DNA from: Ga0077527 sp038144955
GTDB taxonomy: Bacteria > Pseudomonadota > Gammaproteobacteria > Burkholderiales > SG8-41
Reading direction: 5' to 3'
Assembly: GCA_038144955.1 (NCBI GenBank)
Contig: JAYQOT010000017.1
Location: 1 to 42,557 of the forward strand
DNA length: 42,557 nucleotides
Part shown: piece by piece, positions 22,390 to 30,427 of the stretch
How the letters are laid out: each line of letters begins with the position of its first letter
Position numbering within the stretch: position 1 is the first letter of the stretch
Notes under the pieces: generated by a model
Database searches by the model: none
What the model saw: the letters and a program-made list of their open reading frames with translations, nothing else
Told to the model about the DNA's origin: nothing
Translations under genes and position numbers: made by a program

Positions 22390-25300
22390 ATAGCCGCGAC
22401 CCTCGCCTGAAAGACCCCAAATTCGAATCCGGCCTGCTGGTGGTCGGCAAGGACGTGCCGCGCACTGACGCCCTGCCCAAGGTCACCGGAGCCGCCCAGT
22501 ATGTCGCCGATCTGCACATGCCGGGCATGCTGCATGCCGCAGTGCTGCGCAGCCCGCATCCGAACGCACGCATCCTGTCGATAGACACCAGCGCCGCGCG
22601 CGCAATGCCCGGGGTCAAAGCCGTGGTCACCGGCGAGGACACTGCGAAACGCAAATGGGGGGCGTTCCGCCCTGACCTCTATCCGCTGGCGGTCGGCCGG
22701 GTGCGTTATGTCGGAGACGAAGTCGCTGCGGTAGCCGCCACTGATCCGGAAATCGCACGTGCCGCGGTAGACAAGATCATCGTCAACTACGAACCACTGC
22801 CAGGCGTGTTTTCGCTGAACGAAGCCATGGCCTCCGGTGCACCACTGGTGCACGACGACGCCCCCGGCAACATCGCCCATGAATTCGGTTTTGAACGCGG
22901 CGATGTCGATGCCGGCTTCAAGGCCTCCGACGTGGTCGTCGAAGGCACCTGGGAACTGATTCGTCAGTGGCATTCCTCTTTGGAGACCATTGGTTGCGTC
23001 GCCCACTGGACCAACAACCGCGTCACCATGTGGTGCAACACCCAGACGCCGTTCCTTGCCCGCGGCCGCTATGCTGTCGCGCTGGGCGTGCCCGAAGCCC
23101 AGGTGCGCGTGATCCAGACCGAGGTCGGCGGCGGTTTCGGCGGTAAGTCCGGCGACGACAATGGCTCGGTGATCGCGGCGATCCTCGCGCGCAAGGCCGG
23201 CAGGCCCGTCAAATACATACACACCCGTGAGGAAGAATTCCTCGCCAGCCATCCGCGCATGCCGATGCGCTACTGGGTGCGCCTCGGTTTCGCCAAATCC
23301 GGCAAGGTGCTGGCCAAGGAAATCCGCATGTGGGCCGACAACGGTGCCTACACCGGCAAATCGCAGGCCATCCTTGGTGCGGCAACGGTGCGCCACGATG
23401 CGCTCTACAAGTATCCGAATGCACGCGCAAAATCGACGCTGCTCTACACCAGCCTGGTGCCCACCGGTGCGTTCCGCGGCTTTGGCAATCCTTCGGCCGA
23501 CTGGGCTGTAGAACAGGCCTGGGATCTCGCCGCCGAAAAGCTGAACATCGACGTGGTTGACCTGCTGCGGATGAACGCAGTGGAAGAAGGCGACGTCTCG
23601 CCGCACAACCACAAGGTCACCAGCTGCGAACTCCGGCAGTGCATCGACATGGCCGCGGAACTGATCGACTGGAAAAAGAAACGCAAGAACAAGAAACCCG
23701 ACACCGGCTTCGGCATGGGTTGCAGCGTGCATGTCAACGGCCGCCGCAGTTTCGGCGACTGGGACGGCAGCTCGGCGATTGTGCGCATCAACGAGGACGG
23801 CCGCGCCACCATCATCACCGGTGAAGGTGAAATCGGCCAGGGCACGCTGACCGTGCTGCGGCAGATTGCTGCCGAGGAACTTAGTCTGCCCTATGACGAC
23901 ATCGACATCACCCGCCCCGACACCGACGTGCATCCGCATTCGCTGGGCGCGCTGGCGAGCCGCGTGACCTATGTCGCCGGCAACGCGGTGAAACGCGCAG
24001 CCGCTGAAGCGCACAAGCAGCTGATGAACGCAGCGGCGGAGCAGTTCAAAAAACCGGTCAACGAACTGACCATCATCAACGGCCAGATCGGTCCGAAGAA
24101 TGGCGCCGAATCCGAGTTCAAGCCGGTGAGCGCAGTGGTGCGCGCCAACATCTACAAGCGCGGCGGCGAGGCCATCGTCGGTGTCGGCAACTGGGACAAT
24201 CCCTCCGAATTCCCCGACCACAGCCGTTTCGGCAACGAGTCGGGCGCCTACAATTTCGCCGCGCAGGCTGCCGAAGTCGAAATCGACCGCGGCACCGGCC
24301 AGGTCAAACTGAAGGAAATCGCCGCGGTGGTCGATTGCGGCACTGTGATCCATCCCGCCGCGGCCCAGGGCCAGGTTGAAGGCGCGGTGACGCAGGGCAT
24401 CGGCCTCGCAATGACCGAGTATTTCGACTGGCACAACGGCATGCCGACCGATCCCCAGTACATCGATTACACGCTGCCGTCAGCCGATTTCGTACCGAAA
24501 ATCCACGTCGGTTTCGCCGACTCTTACGAACCTTCAGGACCGTTTGGTGCCAAGGGCCTCGGCGAAATCGGCCTCGATGCAGTTCCGGCTGCAATTGCCA
24601 ATGCCATCGCCGATGCCGTCGGCGTGCGCATCCACGAACTGCCCATCACAGCGGAAAAAATTCACCGCGCCCTGCATCCGGAACTCTACGCCGGTGAAAC
24701 GCAAACGCCCGCGAGCGCGCCAAAAACCAGTGTGTGGTCGCGGCTGTCGACCGGCAAACCCTCCGGTACCCGGCCGTTCAAGCCCGAGTGGCTGCAGCCG
24801 GCCACAGTAGAGGAAGCAGTCAAACTCTATGCCGAAGGCGAGACCGCAATCCTCTCGGGTGGCATGGCCCATGCGCTGCGCCGTGAGCGCAACGGTTATC
24901 CACTGGCGAATCGCCTGCTCTTTGTCGGCCGCATCGCCGAAATGCTGAAAGCCGGCATCAACAGTGCCGGCGCTCTGCATACTGGCGCCGCAGTCAAACA
25001 GCAGACCCTGCATGAGATGGCCGGGGTGCGCGAGCGCTGGACCGCGCTGGCCGAGGCTTTCGATGCGGCAGGCCATGACCGCGTGCGGCACATGACCACC
25101 GTCGGCGGCAGCCTGGGGCCGCTGATCGGCGGCTTCGACATGCCGGTGGCGATGCTCGCCTTTGACACCACGCTGACGCTCGCTTCGACCACGGGGCGAC
25201 GCAAGGTCAGTCTCGCCGAAGCTTTTGAAAAACGCTACGCCAAAAACGAAATGATCGTTTGCGTCGACGTCGCGCCGGTGCCCGCACACAGTGGCTCCGC

Positions 25301-25622
25301 GTTCCACAAGTTCCTGCCTCGCGGCGTCATGGAAACGCCGACGGTGAACGCGGCGGCCTGCGTCACGCTGGATGCCAAAGGCGCCTGTGTCGCGGCGCGA
25401 CTGGTGGTCGGGGCGGTCAGCTGGAAACCGATCGTGCTCGAACTCGAAGCACTCCATGGCAAACAATTTGACGAGGCGGCCATCCGCACGGCGGTGCAGC
25501 CGGTACACGGTCTCGCACAGCCTATGGCCAATGTGCGCGGCTCCGTTCAGTACAAACGCAACATGGCGGTGGAAATCGGCGCGCGCATGGTGATTGAGGC
25601 GTGGCAGCGCGCAGGAAAGTAA
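22386..25622 (+). CDS. Fused molybdopterin (CoxL-type) and FAD (CoxM-type) subunit of a molybdenum hydroxylase
   Basis: This 1078-residue protein combines two normally separate subunits. Residues 1-765 are the Mo-binding subunit, with TEVGGGFGGKSGDDNG, PTGAFRGFGNPSADWAVEQA, GEGEIGQGTLTVLRQIAAEE and the active-site Glu near 727 in AKGLGEIGLDAVPAAIANAI. A Pro/Ser/Thr-rich linker follows (about 765-797). Residues 797-1078 look like the FAD subunit, with AILSGGMAHAL (near 823) and MTTVGGSLGPLIGG (near 904) at the flavin sites and ETPTVNAAACVTLD late. The order Mo then FAD differs from the eukaryotic Fe-S, FAD, Mo order. The GAFRGFG loop is the xanthine-type one, so it is not a CO dehydrogenase. 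It probably hydroxylates an aromatic or aldehyde substrate with water. Confidence 0.88.
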   Translation: MNSRDPRLKDPKFESGLLVVGKDVPRTDALPKVTGAAQYVADLHMPGMLHAAVLRSPHPNARILSIDTSAARAMPGVKAVVTGEDTAKRKWGAFRPDLYPLAVGRVRYVGDEVAAVAATDPEIARAAVDKIIVNYEPLPGVFSLNEAMASGAPLVHDDAPGNIAHEFGFERGDVDAGFKASDVVVEGTWELIRQWHSSLETIGCVAHWTNNRVTMWCNTQTPFLARGRYAVALGVPEAQVRVIQTEVGGGFGGKSGDDNGSVIAAILARKAGRPVKYIHTREEEFLASHPRMPMRYWVRLGFAKSGKVLAKEIRMWADNGAYTGKSQAILGAATVRHDALYKYPNARAKSTLLYTSLVPTGAFRGFGNPSADWAVEQAWDLAAEKLNIDVVDLLRMNAVEEGDVSPHNHKVTSCELRQCIDMAAELIDWKKKRKNKKPDTGFGMGCSVHVNGRRSFGDWDGSSAIVRINEDGRATIITGEGEIGQGTLTVLRQIAAEELSLPYDDIDITRPDTDVHPHSLGALASRVTYVAGNAVKRAAAEAHKQLMNAAAEQFKKPVNELTIINGQIGPKNGAESEFKPVSAVVRANIYKRGGEAIVGVGNWDNPSEFPDHSRFGNESGAYNFAAQAAEVEIDRGTGQVKLKEIAAVVDCGTVIHPAAAQGQVEGAVTQGIGLAMTEYFDWHNGMPTDPQYIDYTLPSADFVPKIHVGFADSYEPSGPFGAKGLGEIGLDAVPAAIANAIADAVGVRIHELPITAEKIHRALHPELYAGETQTPASAPKTSVWSRLSTGKPSGTRPFKPEWLQPATVEEAVKLYAEGETAILSGGMAHALRRERNGYPLANRLLFVGRIAEMLKAGINSAGALHTGAAVKQQTLHEMAGVRERWTALAEAFDAAGHDRVRHMTTVGGSLGPLIGGFDMPVAMLAFDTTLTLASTTGRRKVSLAEAFEKRYAKNEMIVCVDVAPVPAHSGSAFHKFLPRGVMETPTVNAAACVTLDAKGACVAARLVVGAVSWKPIVLELEALHGKQFDEAAIRTAVQPVHGLAQPMANVRGSVQYKRNMAVEIGARMVIEAWQRAGK

Positions 25623-25650
25623 TCCGGCAACACATTCCCAGGGGAAGCAG

Positions 25651-26463
25651 ATGGCTGAAAGCATCAAAACGTCAGACGCCTGTGAAATTTCGTACACGCT
25701 GCATGCCGGCGCCGGAAAGGATGCTCCGCGGGTCGCGCTGGTGCATTCGCTGGCGCTGGACCGCAGCATCTGGGACGGCGTCGTCACGGAACTGGCCAAG
25801 GAAGCGCAGATACTCACCTTCGACTGCCGCGGCCACGGCCGCTCGGGACAGCCGGTGATGACCTATACCCCGCAATTGTTCGCCCGCGACCTCGCCGACC
25901 TGATGGACCACGTGCAATGGCGCACCGCCATCGTAGCCGGCTGCTCGATGGGCGGCATGGTGGCGCAGGCCTTTGCCATCCGCTATCCGCAGCGCACGCT
26001 GGGCCTGGTCACCATCGACACCACGGCCTGGTACGGCGCTGACGCACCGAAAACCTGGCGCGAACGCGGTGCCACCGGCAAATCCAAGGGCATGGCCGCG
26101 CTGGTCGATTTCCAGACCGGGCGCTGGTTCGGCGATGCCTTCCGCGCCTCGGCCAAGGCCACGGTCGACCGGCTGGTGAAGGTGTTCCTGGCCAACAATG
26201 TCGACTGCTACGTAAAAACCTGCGAAATGCTCGGTGACGCCGACCTGCGCGCCGGCCTCGCCACAATCAAGGTGCCGACCGCGGTGGTGGTCGGGGAAGA
26301 AGATTACGCGACGCCGGTGGCAATGGCCGAAGCGCTGCACCAGGGCATAGCCGGCTCGACGCTGACCGTGATTCCCGGCGGACGCCACATCACGCCCACC
26401 GAAAAACCTCAGGACATCGCAGCCCGCATCCGCGATGTCATTGCGAAAAGCAAAACCGCATGA
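25651..26463 (+). CDS. Alpha/beta hydrolase (3-oxoadipate enol-lactonase-like)
   Basis: This 270-residue protein has the alpha/beta hydrolase pattern: VALVHSLALDRSIWDGVV (oxyanion region), LTFDCRGHGRSGQP, nucleophile AGCSMGGMVAQAFAIRYP (the Cys precedes the Ser of GCSMGG), VVVGEEDYATP with the acid and GGRHITPTEKP with the His. It resembles PcaD-type lactonases and N-formylmaleamate deformylase (NicD), which act late in aromatic or nicotinate breakdown; the exact reaction is not known. The ATG at 25651 follows AGGGGAAG. It overlaps the amidohydrolase gene by four bases. Confidence 0.85.
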   Translation: MAESIKTSDACEISYTLHAGAGKDAPRVALVHSLALDRSIWDGVVTELAKEAQILTFDCRGHGRSGQPVMTYTPQLFARDLADLMDHVQWRTAIVAGCSMGGMVAQAFAIRYPQRTLGLVTIDTTAWYGADAPKTWRERGATGKSKGMAALVDFQTGRWFGDAFRASAKATVDRLVKVFLANNVDCYVKTCEMLGDADLRAGLATIKVPTAVVVGEEDYATPVAMAEALHQGIAGSTLTVIPGGRHITPTEKPQDIAARIRDVIAKSKTA

Positions 26464-27476
26464 ATGCCGCAAAACCGCGCTGTCTGGACATACACGCCCA
26501 CCACGTGGGCAAACCTCTCGTCGACCGTATCAACGCCGAGGGTGAAAAACACGGTGTCAAAATCGTCAAGGGAGAGGACGGCGCCACGCGCATTTCCGTC
26601 GGCGGACGCCTGACCGGCATGCCGCTGATCCCGCCGCTGAACGACGAAGCCGCGCGGCTGAAGTGGATGGATGAGGCGGGCATCGACGTGCAGTTGCTCT
26701 CCGGCTGGATGGACCTTGCCGGCTACCACCTCCCTGCGGAGTCGGGACAGTGGTTTACCCGCGCGCAAAACGAAGTACTCGCCGAAATGGCTGCGCAGCG
26801 GCCCGACCGTTACGTCGCTGCGGCGATGGTGCCGCTGCAGGATGCCACTCTCGCCGCCGCCGAACTGCGCCATGCGGTCAAAACACTCGGCCACCGCGCG
26901 GTACAGATCGGCGCCCGCGTCGAGGAAGAAGGTCTCGACGCGCCGCAGTTCGATGCCTTCTGGGGCGCCGCCCAGGAACTGGACGTGCCGGTGATCATTC
27001 ACCCCGCCGACCTCGCAGTGCCGCCGCGGATGCGCCGGCTGTTTTTGCACATCCTCGTCGGCAATCCCAGCGAGACCACCTTCGCCGCAGCGGCGCTGCT
27101 GCTCGGCGGCGTGTTCGACCGTTTCCCCAAACTGCGCGTGCTGCTGGTCCACGGCGGCGGCTGCGTGCCCTACCAGTTCGGACGCATCGACCGCGGCCGC
27201 ATTACCGCCCCTCCGTTCGCCAGGGGATCGGTGAAAAATCCGCTGGGTCAGTACGCGCACAATCTTTATTACGACACCGTCCTGCACGACGACGACGCAT
27301 TCCGTTACCTGGTCGAACGCGTCGGCGCCGGGCAGGTCGCGCTGGGGAGCGATTACCCGTTTCCGCTGCGCGACCCGGATCCCGTTAAATTTATAAATAA
27401 AAACAATAGTTTAGATGATAATTCCCGCCGTGCTGTGTGCTGGGATACCGGCGCCGGCCTGCTGGGACTGAAATAA
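26460..27476 (+). CDS. Amidohydrolase-2 family protein (ACMSD-like)
   Basis: This 338-residue protein has a metal-dependent TIM-barrel: DIHAHHVGKPL (His12, His14), PVIIHPADLAVPPRM, RVLLVHGGGCVPYQFGRID and LGSDYPFPLRDPDP with the catalytic Asp near 298. This is the layout of ACMSD and related ring-fission product decarboxylases. The substrate is not known. The last stretch (nt 27385-27424) is strikingly AT-rich in an otherwise GC-rich gene and encodes VKFINKNNSLDDNS, where relatives usually keep a GC-rich loop before the ending LLGL. Whether the AT patch is a mutation, a transfer scar or an embedded promoter is unclear. Confidence 0.85.
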   Translation: MNAAKPRCLDIHAHHVGKPLVDRINAEGEKHGVKIVKGEDGATRISVGGRLTGMPLIPPLNDEAARLKWMDEAGIDVQLLSGWMDLAGYHLPAESGQWFTRAQNEVLAEMAAQRPDRYVAAAMVPLQDATLAAAELRHAVKTLGHRAVQIGARVEEEGLDAPQFDAFWGAAQELDVPVIIHPADLAVPPRMRRLFLHILVGNPSETTFAAAALLLGGVFDRFPKLRVLLVHGGGCVPYQFGRIDRGRITAPPFARGSVKNPLGQYAHNLYYDTVLHDDDAFRYLVERVGAGQVALGSDYPFPLRDPDPVKFINKNNSLDDNSRRAVCWDTGAGLLGLK

Positions 27477-27494
27477 AACTCGAGGAGAACCATC

Positions 27495-28463
27495 ATGAAC
27501 AAAACAATAAAGCACATCACGCTCGCTGCACTCGCACTGTGCTGCGTGGCAAGCGCAGCGGCACAGAATTACCCGACGGGCCCGGTACGCATCGTCGTGC
27601 CCTTTCCTGCCGGCGGCGGCGTCGACAGCATGGGCCGTCTGTTCGGACAAAAACTATCCGAAGCCCTGGGCAAACCGGTGGTCATCGAAAACCGCGCTGG
27701 CGCCAACGGCATGATCGGCAGCGAAATCGTCGCCAAGTCGACCAAGGACGGTTACACGTTGCTGGTCAACGGCGCCAACTTCGTTACCACGCCCAGCCTC
27801 TACAAGAACGTCACTTACGACCCGGTAAAGGACTTCGCACCGATCAGCCTGCTCGCCCATGCGCCGAACATCCTCGTCGTGCATCCCTCCTTGCCGGTGA
27901 AATCGGTACGCGAACTGGTTACCTTCGCCAAGGCCAGGCCGGGACAGTTGAACTATGCTTCGTCAGCCAGTGGCAGCACACCGCACCTCGCGGCAGAACT
28001 GTTCAAGACCCTGACCGGCACGCGTCTGGTGCACGTGCCCTACCGCGGCACCGGCCCGGCGATCACCGCGATCATCTCCGGCGAAGTCACCATCATGTTC
28101 ATGCCGGCGCTGGCAGCCATTCCCTACGTCGAAAACAGTCGCCTGCGCGCGCTCGGGGTCACTACTGAAGAAAGGTTGCCCGCACTGCCTGACCTGCCGA
28201 CCGTTGCCGAAGCGGGTCTCAAAGGCTACCAGTCAAGCCAGTGGTACGGGGCGCTGGCTCCTGCCGGCACACCCGCCGAAATCGTCGCCCTGCTCAGTGG
28301 CCATGCGGCAAAAATCATGCAGCACCCGCAGATGAAAGAACGCATGAAGAACAGCGGCAGTGCCGCCGTCGGCAGCACGCAGGAGGTTTTTGCAAAACAC
28401 CTGCAGAGTGAATTCGCCAAATGGGCGAAGGTCATCAAGGCATCTGGCGCAAAGGTCGACTGA
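27495..28463 (+). CDS. Bug-family tricarboxylate receptor
   Basis: This is a periplasmic binding protein with a signal peptide (ITLAALALCCVASAAA, then QNYP). It has the family motifs VRIVVPFPAGGGVDSMGRL, VIENRAGANGMIGSEIVAKS and NPSLPVKSVRELV-like VHPSLPVKSVRELVTFAKAR. It is expected to capture the substrate for the operon in which it lies, between the amidohydrolase and the ThDP enzyme. It differs clearly from the second receptor after the ThDP gene, so the two may bind different compounds. A GAGGAGAAC ribosome site precedes it. No permease genes accompany it. Confidence 0.88.
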   Translation: MNKTIKHITLAALALCCVASAAAQNYPTGPVRIVVPFPAGGGVDSMGRLFGQKLSEALGKPVVIENRAGANGMIGSEIVAKSTKDGYTLLVNGANFVTTPSLYKNVTYDPVKDFAPISLLAHAPNILVVHPSLPVKSVRELVTFAKARPGQLNYASSASGSTPHLAAELFKTLTGTRLVHVPYRGTGPAITAIISGEVTIMFMPALAAIPYVENSRLRALGVTTEERLPALPDLPTVAEAGLKGYQSSQWYGALAPAGTPAEIVALLSGHAAKIMQHPQMKERMKNSGSAAVGSTQEVFAKHLQSEFAKWAKVIKASGAKVD

Positions 28464-28492
28464 GCCACCATCAGAAACGGAATGAACCGCCC

Positions 28493-30250
28493 ATGAACAA
28501 ACCCACATCCACCATCAAGCACGAAACCCCTGCACCCTCGCCGGCCAGCGACAGCGTATACGGCAGCGACGCCATCGCCGCGACGCTGCGCGCGCTCGAC
28601 GTGCCGTACATCGCGCTGAACCCCGGCGCCAGCTACCGCGGTCTGCATGACAGCCTGGTCAATTACCTCGGCAACCAGGCGCCGCAGATGGTGCTGTGCC
28701 TGCACGACGAGAATGCGGTGTCGATCGCGCAGGGTTACTGGAAAGCATCGAACCGGATGATGGCGGCGGCGCTGCATTCCAACGTCGGACTGATGCACGC
28801 CTCAATGCCGATCTTCAACGCCTGGTGCGACCGCGCGCCGATGCTGATCATCGGCGCCACCGGCCCATGGGATGCCGCGAAACGGCGGCCGTGGATCGAC
28901 TGGATACATACCTGCTCCGACCAGGCCGCGCTGGTGCGTAACTTCACCAAGTGGGACAACCAGCCGGGATCGGTGGCAGCAGCAATGGAGGCGCTGCTGC
29001 GCGGAACACAGCTCGCATTGACCGCGCCCCGAGCGCCGGTTTACGTCAACCTCGACGTCACCATCCAGGAAGAAAAACTCGATTCATTGCCTGCAATGCC
29101 GGACATGGCCCGCTATGCGCCGCCGCCGCCGGTGCAGCCAGGAGTAGCCGAAATCGAGGCGGCGGCAAAACTGCTGTCCTCGGCGAAGAATCCGGTGATG
29201 CTGTGCGGTCGCGGCTCACGCCAGCTCGACCACTGGAACGCCCGTGTCGCTCTCGCCGAAAAACTCGACATGCGCGTGCTGACGCAGATCAAGCTTGCCG
29301 CCTCCTTTCCCACTGACCACCGTCTGCATGCCGCCCCGCCAGCCAACCGCCTGGTACCCGCGGCACGCAAAACGCTGGCGGAAGCCGACGTCATCCTGTC
29401 GCTCGACTGGCTCGACCTCGCCGGCGCACTGAAACAGACCTTCGGCGACAAGCCGGTCAAGGCGAAGATCATCCATGTTTCCTGCGACACGCATCTCCAC
29501 CGCGGCTGGAGCATGGATTACCAGGCGCTGCCGCCGGTCGACGTCCACATGAACTGCGAACCCGATGCCGCGGTGCCGTTGCTGACGCAGGCAGTCTCCG
29601 CACGCCCGCAGCTGATCAAGACCGGCGGCTATACGCTGGCCGGTGCGCCGGGAGAGCCGCTGGCACTGAAAGGCCTCGCCCACGCACTGAACGCGGCCAT
29701 CGCGAATCAGAAAATTTCGCAGGAAGTCAGCATCACCCACCTTCCGCTGGGCTGGAGCGGTGCCTACACCCACTTCCGTCATCCGCTGGATTACCTCGGC
29801 TTCGACGGCGGCGGCGGTGTCGGCGCCGGACCGGGACTGACCATCGGCGCTGCGCTGGCGCTCAAAGGCAGCGGCCGCATTCCCATCGGACTGATGGGCG
29901 ACGGCAACTTCCTGATGGGCAATACCGCTGTGTGGACAGCGACGCACTACCAGATCCCCTGCCTGATGATCATCTGCAACAACCGCTCGTTCTTCAACGA
30001 CGAACGCCACCAGGGCCATGTTGCCGAACACCGCCATCGCCCTCCGGCCAACGCGTGGATCGGCCAGAAGATCATCGATCCCGACATCGACATCGCCGCG
30101 ATGGCGCGCGCGCAGGGGGCTGAAGGCATCGGTCCGGTCACCACGATGGCCGACATGCAACCGGCGATCGAGCGTGGCATCGCCATCGTCAAGGCGGGCG
30201 GTGTGTGCGTGATTGACGCACGCGTCCTGCCGGGGTATGACGGCGAATAG
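28493..30250 (+). CDS. Thiamine-diphosphate-dependent enzyme (decarboxylase/carboligase-like)
   Basis: This 585-residue protein has the three-domain layout of ThDP enzymes related to benzoylformate decarboxylase and acetolactate synthase. The N-terminal pyrimidine domain has VLCLHDENAVSIAQGYWKAS. The middle domain has PVMLCGRGSRQLDHW. The C-terminal ThDP domain has the motif MGDGNFLMGNTAVWTATHYQ ending CNN, with GDG near 470. At the position of the usual catalytic Glu there is Asp72, with Glu73 next to it, so the pyrimidine activation may differ. The ATG at 28493 has only a weak ribosome site; an in-frame extension to 28421 overlaps the Bug gene. It would decarboxylate or carboligate a 2-oxo acid, substrate unknown. 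Confidence 0.82.
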   Translation: MNKPTSTIKHETPAPSPASDSVYGSDAIAATLRALDVPYIALNPGASYRGLHDSLVNYLGNQAPQMVLCLHDENAVSIAQGYWKASNRMMAAALHSNVGLMHASMPIFNAWCDRAPMLIIGATGPWDAAKRRPWIDWIHTCSDQAALVRNFTKWDNQPGSVAAAMEALLRGTQLALTAPRAPVYVNLDVTIQEEKLDSLPAMPDMARYAPPPPVQPGVAEIEAAAKLLSSAKNPVMLCGRGSRQLDHWNARVALAEKLDMRVLTQIKLAASFPTDHRLHAAPPANRLVPAARKTLAEADVILSLDWLDLAGALKQTFGDKPVKAKIIHVSCDTHLHRGWSMDYQALPPVDVHMNCEPDAAVPLLTQAVSARPQLIKTGGYTLAGAPGEPLALKGLAHALNAAIANQKISQEVSITHLPLGWSGAYTHFRHPLDYLGFDGGGGVGAGPGLTIGAALALKGSGRIPIGLMGDGNFLMGNTAVWTATHYQIPCLMIICNNRSFFNDERHQGHVAEHRHRPPANAWIGQKIIDPDIDIAAMARAQGAEGIGPVTTMADMQPAIERGIAIVKAGGVCVIDARVLPGYDGE

Positions 30251-30289
30251 AGCCGGCCTTAAAATGCCTTTGCTTGGAATGACTTTGTC

Positions 30290-30348
30290 GCGCGCTGCGT
30301 TCCTCCTCGCCTTACCGCCAGGTAATGTCTCGTCGGAGCCTCGCGCGC
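30290..30348. repeat. Imperfect palindrome between ThDP gene and Bug gene
   Basis: The arms (27 and 28 bp) start and end with GCGCGC and meet at a perfect TTACC-GCCA-GGTAA hairpin. The arms match imperfectly in between. It lies in the 177-bp gap 30251-30427 and could be a REP-like unit or an mRNA structure. Nothing else recognisable is in this gap except the Bug ribosome site (CTGGGGAGACCAC). Confidence 0.45.
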
Positions 30349-30427
30349 TCCTCGCCCTTCCTTCGCACGGCTATTTTCAGACCGACTCCAATATCATCAG
30401 CATTAAAAATAAACTGGGGAGACCACA

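Noticed and set aside
22344..24434. Long minus-strand open frame opposite the Mo-FAD gene
   Set aside because: It is a mirror of the real gene. Its translation is His/Arg-rich with no motifs.
22386..25622. CO dehydrogenase as the identity of the Mo enzyme
   Set aside because: The diagnostic AYxCSFR loop is absent. The GAFRGFG loop is of the xanthine/aromatic type.
24534..25817. Minus-strand open frame opposite the FAD domain and hydrolase start
   Set aside because: It is antisense to two real genes, has no motifs and crosses their boundary.
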